Shown piece after piece: positions 6,039-11,597 of a DNA stretch of 11,597 nucleotides. This stretch comes from CAZESH01 sp964514665 (GTDB lineage: Bacteria > Bacillota > Bacilli > Paenibacillales > KCTC-25726), in NCBI GenBank assembly GCA_964514665.1, contig CAZESH010000121.1, positions 1-11,597 on the forward strand, read 5' to 3'. How positions within the stretch are numbered: position 1 is the stretch's first letter; every line of letters starts with the position of its first letter. The position numbers were made by a program, and so were the translations under genes. The notes under the pieces were generated by a model that was given only the letters and a program-made list of their open reading frames with translations, was not told where the DNA came from and searched no databases.

Positions 6039-6289
6039 TATATGCAAGGCTGACCGATAAGGGACGGATTTATACCCGAAGTCCGGAGGGGGATTTCTGG
6101 TTGGGGTGAGTTTGCATTCCGTCGCCTAAGGGAGACTTGAGAGACCTAGAACCATGAAATGTCGGAGAACTTCCCTTTATGCCGAGCGACTGAAATCGAA
6201 CATCAATAGTGCCGTGCATATAGTCCATCTTTAATATCAAACACCGTTAAGGACTAAACGGGTGCAATATAGGAAAGGGGCCAAAACCC
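6039..6289 (+). promoter_or_regulatory. Long, possibly structured secA leader
   Basis: This non-coding stretch holds several nested complementary segments. GTCGC (6121-6125)/GCGAC (6186-6190) encloses AAGGGA (6128-6133)/TCCCTT (6172-6177). Near the gene, CCGTT (6244-6248)/AACGG (6257-6261) forms a hairpin whose loop holds GGACTA (6251-6256), complementary to TAGTCC (6221-6226); together these form an H-type pseudoknot ending about ten bases before the Shine-Dalgarno. No riboswitch class I know fits. The raiA RNA family is associated with the neighbouring hpf/raiA gene and is one candidate; I cannot confirm it. From 5941 to 6003, before the promoter, I see nothing certain. Confidence 0.4.
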
Positions 6290-8797
6290 ATGTTAGGACT
6301 GGTCAAGAAGATATTCGGCGATTATAGCGACCGCGAAATCAAACGGATGTCCAAGATCGTTGAGCGGATCAACGAAATAGAACCACAATTCGAAGCGTTA
6401 AGCGAGGAGGAGCTGCAGGGAAAAACCAATGAATTCAAGCTGCGGCTGGAAAAAGGAGAAACGCTGGACGATCTTCTTCCCGAGGCGTTTGCCGTTGTTA
6501 GAGAAGCCTCAAAGCGTACGCTCGGGATGCGGCATTTCGACGTGCAGCTGATCGGCGGCATGGTGCTGCATGACGGCAACATCGCGGAAATGAAAACCGG
6601 TGAAGGAAAGACACTTGTGGCCACGCTGCCGCTGTACTTGAATGCATTGTCCGGCAAAGGCGCGCATTTGGTCACCGTGAACGATTATTTGGCATCGGTT
6701 GGCCGCGATATGATGGGAAAAATCTATAATTTTCTAGGACTTACCGTCGGTCTTAACATTCCGGGGATGGATCATGACCAGAAACAGGAAGCCTACGCTT
6801 GCGATATAACATACGGTACCAATAACGAATTCGGCTTTGATTACCTGCGCGACAACATGGTGCTTTACAAAGAGCAGATGGTACAGCGTCCGTTGAATTA
6901 CGCGATTGTCGACGAGGTCGATTCGATTCTGATAGACGAAGCGCGGACACCGCTGATTATCTCCGGACAAGCCGCCAAATCGACGGAGCTGTATTATGCC
7001 GCCGACCGCTTTGTAAGCAAGCTGCTGCCGGAAGAGGACTATACGGTGGACATCAAGATGAAGGCGGTCAGCCTGACCGAGCAGGGAGTGGCCAAAGCCG
7101 AGCGGGCTTTTGGCGTGGAGAACCTTTTTGATCATTCGCAAATCACCTTGAATCATCATATTACCCAAGCGTTGAAAGCGCATGTGATCATGAAGCGGGA
7201 TGTAGACTATGTTGTGCAGGATGAAGAAGTCGTCATTGTCGATGAGTTCACCGGCAGGCTGATGACGGGGCGCCGGTACAGCGATGGCCTGCACCAGGCA
7301 ATCGAAGCCAAGGAAGCGCTCAAAGTGCAGAATGAAAGCATGACGCTGGCCACGATCACCTTCCAAAACTATTTCCGCATGTATCAGAAGCTGGCGGGAA
7401 TGACTGGGACGGCTAAGACGGAAGAAGAAGAATTCAAGAAAATATACGGCCTAGACGTAATCGTCGTGCCTACCAACAAGCCGATGATCCGCCATGATAT
7501 GCCGGATGTCGTTTATAAAACGGAGAACAGCAAATTCCGCATGGCCGTGGATGAAATTGTTGAGCGGCACAAGAAAAACCAACCGATCCTGGTCGGTACC
7601 GTGTCGATTGAGAATTCCGAACGGCTGTCGGAAATGCTCAAGAAGAAGGGGATAGCCCATCAGGTGCTGAACGCCAAGCACCATGCCCAGGAAGCGGAGA
7701 TCGTTTCCTTGGCAGGTCAACCGGGCGCTGTAACGATTGCCACCAATATGGCCGGTCGCGGTACGGATATTTTGCTGGGATCGGGCATTGCCGATGTCGG
7801 CGGATTGCATATTATAGGTACGGAGCGGCATGAAAGCCGCCGTATCGACAACCAGCTGCGCGGACGCTCCGGACGCCAAGGCGATCCCGGTTCGTCGCAG
7901 TTTTATATTTCTCTGGAGGATGAGCTGATGCGCCGTTTCGGCGCGGAGAACATCATGAACATGATGGAGCGCTTCGGATTTCAGGAGGATCAGCCGATTG
8001 AAAGCAAGCTGATTTCAAAAGCGATCGAGTCTGCCCAAAAACGTGTGGAAGGCAACAATTTCGATGTTCGTAAAGTTGTCCTGCAGTATGACGACGTGAT
8101 GAACCAGCAGCGAATGATCATCTACAAACAGCGCAGGGAAGTGCTGGAGTCGGAGAATATCCGCGATGTCGTAACGGGTATGCTCGATTCGACGATCGAA
8201 CGCATCGCAGAGACGCACTGTCCGGCTGACCAGGTGCCGGAGGAGTGGGATTTGCAGGCGATCATCGATTACGGGAACGGAACGTTCCTGCATGAAGGCC
8301 AGCTGACGGAAAAGCAGCTGAAAGGCAAGGAAAAGGAAGAAATTATCGAACTGATCAAGAGCATTGTGCATGAATCCTACGTCAAAAGGGAAGAAGAGCT
8401 CGGTCCGGAAATTATGCGCGAATTCGAGAAAGTCGTCGTGCTTCGCGCCGTCGACAGCAAGTGGATGGATCATATCGATGCGATGGACCAGCTGCGCCAG
8501 GGCATTCATTTGCGTGCTTACGGCGGTACGGATCCGCTTAGAGAATATCAGTTTGAAGGCTTTGAAATGTTCCAGCAAATGGTGGAGACGATACAGGAAG
8601 AAGTATCCATGTACATCATGAAAGCTCATGTGGAAAGCAATCTCCATCGTGAAGCGGTGGCGGAAGGCCAGGCCGTTGATCCGAATGCGGAAGCAGCGGG
8701 CAAGCAGCCGGTTCGCCGGGAAGCCAAGGTCGGGCGAAACGACCCGTGTCCTTGCGGCAGCGGCAAGAAATATAAGCACTGCCACGGTGCTTCTTAA
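6290..8797 (+). CDS. secA: Protein translocase ATPase SecA
   Basis: SecA is the ATP-driven motor that pushes unfolded preproteins through SecYEG. The 835 residues match the usual Bacillus length (about 840). Visible in order: N-terminal MLGLVKKIFGDYSDREIKRM; Walker A MKTGEGKT (101-108); Walker B region VDEVDSILIDEARTPLI (about 208-223); the preprotein cross-linking domain; GMTGTAKTEEEEF; the second nucleotide fold with TNMAGRGTDILLG and QLRGRSGRQGDPG; helical scaffold and wing domains; and the C-terminal zinc tail RNDPCPCGSGKKYKHCHG, which binds SecB or lipids and ribosomes in other species. The start is preceded by AGGAAAGGGG (6271-6280), nine bases away. It lies 24 bases ahead of prfB in one operon. 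Its base composition is visibly GC-richer than the flagellar genes. Confidence 0.99.
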   Translation: MLGLVKKIFGDYSDREIKRMSKIVERINEIEPQFEALSEEELQGKTNEFKLRLEKGETLDDLLPEAFAVVREASKRTLGMRHFDVQLIGGMVLHDGNIAEMKTGEGKTLVATLPLYLNALSGKGAHLVTVNDYLASVGRDMMGKIYNFLGLTVGLNIPGMDHDQKQEAYACDITYGTNNEFGFDYLRDNMVLYKEQMVQRPLNYAIVDEVDSILIDEARTPLIISGQAAKSTELYYAADRFVSKLLPEEDYTVDIKMKAVSLTEQGVAKAERAFGVENLFDHSQITLNHHITQALKAHVIMKRDVDYVVQDEEVVIVDEFTGRLMTGRRYSDGLHQAIEAKEALKVQNESMTLATITFQNYFRMYQKLAGMTGTAKTEEEEFKKIYGLDVIVVPTNKPMIRHDMPDVVYKTENSKFRMAVDEIVERHKKNQPILVGTVSIENSERLSEMLKKKGIAHQVLNAKHHAQEAEIVSLAGQPGAVTIATNMAGRGTDILLGSGIADVGGLHIIGTERHESRRIDNQLRGRSGRQGDPGSSQFYISLEDELMRRFGAENIMNMMERFGFQEDQPIESKLISKAIESAQKRVEGNNFDVRKVVLQYDDVMNQQRMIIYKQRREVLESENIRDVVTGMLDSTIERIAETHCPADQVPEEWDLQAIIDYGNGTFLHEGQLTEKQLKGKEKEEIIELIKSIVHESYVKREEELGPEIMREFEKVVVLRAVDSKWMDHIDAMDQLRQGIHLRAYGGTDPLREYQFEGFEMFQQMVETIQEEVSMYIMKAHVESNLHREAVAEGQAVDPNAEAAGKQPVRREAKVGRNDPCPCGSGKKYKHCHGAS

Positions 8798-8821
8798 ACA
8801 AAATTTCTGAGGTGAATAAAG

Positions 8822-9929
8822 ATGATAGATGCAGAATTAAGGCAAGGTGTAAAAGAAGCGGGCAAGCGGCTCGCCGAGCTTAGGGGGTCTCTTTGACCTC
8901 GATCTGAAGCTCGAGCAGATCGACAATTTTGAAGTGAAAATGGCAGCGCCCGATTTTTGGGACGACAATGAAAGTGCGCAAAAACTCATTTCCGAAATGA
9001 ATGCGATCAAATCCGTAGTCGAGGAATTTCAAGCTTTGTCCAAGGAATGGGAAGATCTCGAAGTCATGCTGGAGCTGATGGAAGACGAAGCGGACGAGGC
9101 CATGCTCGAGGAGCTGGCTCAGAATATCAAGCGGCTGTCAGCCAAGCTGGAAACCTTCGAGCTTCAGCTGCTGCTTAATCAGCCTTACGACCGGTTGAAT
9201 GCGATTCTCGAGCTCCATCCCGGAGCGGGAGGAACGGAATCCCAGGATTGGGCGGAGATGCTGCTGCGCATGTACCGCCGCTGGGCGGAGGATCATGATT
9301 TCAAGGTTGAACTGCTGGACTTTCTTCCCGGAGACGAAGCGGGCGTCAAGAGTGTGACGCTGCTGATTAAAGGCCATAATGCTTACGGTTATTTAAAAGC
9401 GGAAAAGGGCGTGCACAGGCTGGTGCGGATTTCCCCCTTCGACGCTTCGGGCAGAAGGCATACCTCTTTTGTTTCCTGCGACGTCGTGCCGGAGATTGAC
9501 GATGATGTGGAGATCGAAATCCGCAGCGAGGATTTGAAAATCGACACCTATCGCGCCAGCGGTGCCGGCGGACAGCATATCAATACGACTGATTCCGCAG
9601 TGCGCATAACACATCTTCCCACGGGAGTCGTGGTCACCTGCCAAACCGAGCGCTCCCAGATCAAAAACCGCGAGCGGGCGATGAAGGTGCTGCGCTCCAA
9701 GCTGTATGAGAAGAAAATCGAAGAACAGCTGAAGCAGCTTGCGGAAATTCGCGGGGAGCAGTCCGACATCGGCTGGGGCAGCCAGATTCGTTCCTATGTG
9801 TTCCATCCTTACAGCATGGTGAAGGACCATCGCACCCAGGTGGAAACAGGCAATGTGGGCGCGGTAATGGACGGGGAGCTGGATCCGTTTATCGATGGCT
9901 ATTTGCGCATGCAAATCAACAAGGAATAA
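8822..9929 (+). CDS. prfB: Peptide chain release factor 2 (RF2), programmed +1 frameshift
   Basis: RF2 reads UAA and UGA stop codons and triggers peptide release. The gene starts at ATG 8822 after GAGGTGA (8809-8815). Codon 25 is an in-frame TGA at 8894-8896 inside AGGGGGTCTCTTTGA, the classic autoregulatory site: an internal Shine-Dalgarno (AGGGGG), then CTT-TGA. Ribosomes slip +1 on CTT, skipping T8894, and continue GAC CTC GAT from 8895, giving 24 + 344 = 368 residues. The anticodon-mimic SPF is at about 204-206 and the catalytic GGQ at about 249-251, both within a residue of the E. coli positions. When RF2 is scarce, UGA is read slowly and frameshifting rises. Second gene of the secA operon. 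Confidence 0.98.
8883..8896 (+). promoter_or_regulatory. RF2 programmed +1 frameshift site
   Basis: AGGGGG (8883-8887 with the preceding A at 8882), then TCT, then the slippery CTT (8891-8893) and TGA (8894-8896). Spacing equals the E. coli site, which has TAT where this has TCT. Confidence 0.95.
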
Positions 9930-9981
9930 TGCAAATAACGATTAGCATGATCCCAAATGAATCATAGGGTAGATTGGTTTC

Positions 9982-10010
9982 ATCCTGCACAGTAATCGTG
10001 TGGGATTTTT
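9982..10010 (+). terminator. Intrinsic terminator after prfB
   Basis: ATCCTGCAC (9982-9990) pairs with GTGTGGGAT (9998-10006), with two G-U pairs and a seven-base loop, followed by five T. It ends the secA-prfB operon, or attenuates read-through into the next gene, which begins 38 bases later. Confidence 0.7.
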
Positions 10011-10048
10011 CACTGTTTCAGACAAATCGGACAAAGGGGTGTCACGTC

Positions 10049-10930
10049 ATGGAGAGCAGAAGGAGAAGAAGGCAGCCGGTTTTTCGCACGGGAACTTGGT
10101 CGCATGTGGTTTTGGAATACGTTCTGCTGCTCGCCGGTTCCATGCTGATCGCGCTGACCTTCAATCTGATTCTAAATCCGAACCGGATCGCTTCCGGGGG
10201 GGTGTCCGGCATCTCCACGATTCTTCAAGCCAAGCTTGGCTGGGAGCCTGCGCTCACTCAATGGGGCTTTAACATCCCTTTGTTTATCCTTGGTTTAATT
10301 GCATTGGGGAGGAAGTTCGGGATTAAGACGGCAGTCGGATCTGTCGTGCTGCCGCTGTTTGTGCTGTTGACCCGCAATCTGCAGCCGCTGACGCACAATA
10401 TCCTGCTGGCAACCATCTATGGAGGCATTGCCATTGGCATCGGCCTGGGCTTGGTGTTCCGCGGACGGGGATCGACCGGAGGTCTCGACCTCGCCGCGCA
10501 AATTATCCATAAATACAGCGGACTGAGCCTGGGAATGTCCGTCGCCCTTCTTGACGGCTCGGTGATCACGGCCGCGGGTATTTTTCTTTCTCCGGAAAAA
10601 GCTTTATATGCGCTGATCGGACTGTTCGTCACGAGCAAAACGATTGATGTCGTACAGATGGGGCTGTCCACTTCGAAAGCGGCGTATATCATCACGGAAA
10701 AATCTGCGGAAATGACGAAAGCGATTTTACATGATTTGGACAGGGGATTAACGAAACTATCGGGTTCCGGCGGATTTACGGGGCAGGAGCGGCCGGTTCT
10801 GATGGTGGTGCTCTCGCAGCGGGAGGTCAGCAAGCTGAAGACGCTGGTAAAGGCGGTTGATGCCAATGCCTTCATGATGATCAGCAATGCCAACGAGGTA
10901 TTCGGAGAGGGCTTTAAAGTCCATAGTTAG
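10049..10930 (+). CDS. YitT-family membrane protein (DUF161 plus DUF2179)
   Basis: A 293-residue integral membrane protein of unknown function; families of several paralogues (YitT, YvjA, YpjC and others) are common in Bacillales. The start at 10049 (MESRRRRRQPVF) has AAAGGGGTG (10033-10041) upstream; a frame extending back to 9974 would run through the terminator hairpin. After a basic N-terminus come about five hydrophobic segments (including VVLEYVLLLAGSMLIALTF and FNIPLFILGLIAL) and the family motif NRIASGGVSGISTI. The last 80 residues are a soluble ferredoxin-like DUF2179 domain (LDRGLTKLSGSGGF, VLMVVLSQREVSKL, FMMISNANEVFGEGF). No promoter is evident between the prfB terminator and the gene, so it may depend on read-through. 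The stop codon borders an inverted-repeat element. Confidence 0.93.
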   Translation: MESRRRRRQPVFRTGTWSHVVLEYVLLLAGSMLIALTFNLILNPNRIASGGVSGISTILQAKLGWEPALTQWGFNIPLFILGLIALGRKFGIKTAVGSVVLPLFVLLTRNLQPLTHNILLATIYGGIAIGIGLGLVFRGRGSTGGLDLAAQIIHKYSGLSLGMSVALLDGSVITAAGIFLSPEKALYALIGLFVTSKTIDVVQMGLSTSKAAYIITEKSAEMTKAILHDLDRGLTKLSGSGGFTGQERPVLMVVLSQREVSKLKTLVKAVDANAFMMISNANEVFGEGFKVHS

Positions 10931-11027
10931 GACACGTGACAAAATTAGTTCCCGCTTTGGTTGGCAAAATATCAACGGTTTATTGATTTTTGCCAACAAA
11001 TTAGTGGAAGTTATTTTGTCACGCGTC
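10930..11027 (+). mobile_element. 98-bp nested inverted repeat, MITE-like
   Basis: Outer arms GACACGTGACAAAAT (10931-10945) and ATTTTGTCACGCGTC (11013-11027) are complementary at 14 of 15 positions. Inner arms TTGGCAAAATATCAA (10961-10975) and TTGATTTTTGCCAA (10983-10996) pair over 14 bases with one bulged T and a seven-base loop. The middle segments are partly matched. TA occurs at both ends (10928-10929 and 11028-11029), as expected for TA-targeting miniature elements of the IS630/mariner type. It encodes nothing and has no T run, so it is a poor intrinsic terminator. The mobile nature is inferred from one copy. Confidence 0.5.
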
Positions 11028-11042
11028 TAAGTTCGTTATAAT
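11016..11042 (+). promoter_or_regulatory. Possible upstream promoter of argC, part within the repeat
   Basis: A perfect TATAAT at 11037-11042 has TTGTCA (11016-11021, five of six) 15 bases upstream, a short spacer. The -35 lies in the right arm of the inverted repeat. Confidence 0.4.
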
Positions 11043-11065
11043 GGAAATTGGTCAGCAAAATAACG

Positions 11066-11103
11066 ATTGAATTTTTATACGTTCGTATGTATAATAATAC
11101 ATA
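11066..11103 (+). promoter_or_regulatory. argC promoter overlapped by two tandem ARG boxes
   Basis: The promoter is TTGAAT (11067-11072), 17 bases, then TATAAT (11090-11095). Two ARG-box-like dyads of the form TGAAT-WWWW-ATTCA overlap it: TGAAT-TTTT-ATACG (core 11068-11081) and TGTAT-AATA-ATACA (core 11088-11101; the dyad extends as ATGTAT/ATACAT). As 18-bp boxes they are two bases apart, the usual arrangement for hexameric ArgR/AhrC. Occupancy would block both -35 and -10, giving arginine repression. Confidence 0.7.
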
Positions 11104-11149
11104 TTCTTGGCAATGAGCGTGATTGACATAAACGAGAGGAATGACAGGA

Positions 11150-11597
11150 ATGCATAGCGATAGCAAGCTTAGAGTGGGAATCGTCGGTTCCACCGGATAT
11201 GGCGGAGTCGAGCTGATTCGGATCCTGCTGCAGCATCCAAAGGTTAAAATTACTTCGGTCGTATCGTCCTCCAATGCGGGAATGCCGATTTCACAATGGT
11301 TTCCCCACTTGTCCGATTTGATAAGCGAGCGGATGGATCCAGTGGATATTGCTTTACTGAAGGAAAAGACGGATGTCATGTTCACGGCGACGCCGTCCGG
11401 CGTAAGCACGTCGCTTGCCCCGCAGCTGATCGACGCAGGCATCAAGGTGATTGATTTGGCAGGGGATTTCCGTATCAAAAACGGGAAAGTTTATGAACAA
11501 TGGTATAAGCATCAGGCGCCGGAATCCGCTTATCTGGAAAAGGCCGTTTACGGATTGGCGGAAATTTACGGCGAGAACGTGCGGGGGGCGGATTTTA
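11150..11597 (+). CDS. argC: N-acetyl-gamma-glutamyl-phosphate reductase (3' truncated by window edge)
   Basis: ArgC reduces N-acetyl-glutamyl-5-phosphate to the semialdehyde with NADPH, the third step of arginine synthesis. The first 149 residues are present: the NADP-binding loop VGIVGSTGYGGVELIRIL (about 9-26), FTATPSGVS, IDLAGDFRI and AVYGLAEIY are all family landmarks. The catalytic cysteine motif normally lies just after the point where the window ends, so it cannot be checked. The start at 11150 has GAGAGGA (11134-11140) nine bases upstream; an in-frame ATG at 11141 is too close to it. Typical Bacillales order would continue with argJ, argB and argD. Confidence 0.96.
   Translation, partial: MHSDSKLRVGIVGSTGYGGVELIRILLQHPKVKITSVVSSSNAGMPISQWFPHLSDLISERMDPVDIALLKEKTDVMFTATPSGVSTSLAPQLIDAGIKVIDLAGDFRIKNGKVYEQWYKHQAPESAYLEKAVYGLAEIYGENVRGADF

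Noticed and set aside
6006..6125. Long-range stem GCGAC/GTCGC (6006-6010, 6121-6125) plus GCAAACT/AGTTTGC (6018-6024, 6109-6115)
   Set aside because: The left arms fall inside the predicted promoter, so they would not be transcribed; helices of this length are expected by chance, and GTCGC has a better partner at 6186. It would be revived if transcription starts before 6006.
8015..8785. Long antisense open frame (256 codons) opposite secA, and similar ones opposite hag, prfB and fliD
   Set aside because: They mirror conserved genes, have no Shine-Dalgarno or family motifs, and arise from codon bias.
1..11597. CRISPR arrays, tRNA or rRNA genes, transposase genes
   Set aside because: No regularly spaced repeats, no cloverleaf or rRNA motifs and no transposase reading frames were seen.

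Overview
The window looks like chromosomal DNA of a low-to-medium GC Gram-positive spore-former of the Paenibacillus/Bacillus type. The gene order hag-flaG-fliD-fliS-fliT-(csp)-hpf-secA-prfB is the familiar Bacillales order, Shine-Dalgarno sequences are strong, and the sequence gives SigA- and SigD-type promoters, a long-form HPF, RF2 with programmed frameshifting and a zinc-tailed SecA. Placement near Paenibacillaceae rests on general protein similarity from memory, not on a search. All genes are on the + strand.

Left part (1-4670): the 3' end of an unrecognised gene with its terminator, then flagellin (hag) with a structured leader and its own terminator, then a late flagellar operon flaG-fliD-fliS-fliT behind a good SigD promoter. 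These encode the filament subunit, a filament-associated protein, the cap and two export chaperones. The hag leader has a hairpin with a near-consensus CsrA/RsmE site and further GGA motifs in the Shine-Dalgarno region, as expected for FliW-CsrA control of flagellin translation.

Middle (4671-5940): an AT-rich 270-base gap holds a tight cluster of DnaA boxes (two perfect, abutted, plus two with one mismatch), three copies of a TGAAGTGGA repeat, and a near-consensus SigA promoter for a cold-shock protein gene whose mRNA begins with a perfect 8-bp hairpin. Next comes hpf, the ribosome hibernation factor. Both genes have strong intrinsic terminators.

Right part (5941-11597): a roughly 350-base non-coding stretch before secA carries a probable promoter and a leader of about 250 nt with a possible pseudoknot near the start codon. 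secA and prfB (RF2, canonical +1 frameshift at CTT-TGA) form an operon ending in a terminator. A YitT-family membrane protein follows. Between it and argC lies a 98-bp nested inverted repeat flanked by TA, which looks like a miniature transposable element. It is followed by a promoter overlapped by two tandem ARG-box-like operators and the 5' part of argC, cut off by the window end.

Most genes here are ordinary housekeeping and motility genes. The points worth a second look are the DnaA-box cluster, the secA leader RNA, the inverted repeat beside argC and the regulatory leaders. I see no wholly new multi-gene system, no CRISPR array, and no tRNA or rRNA gene.
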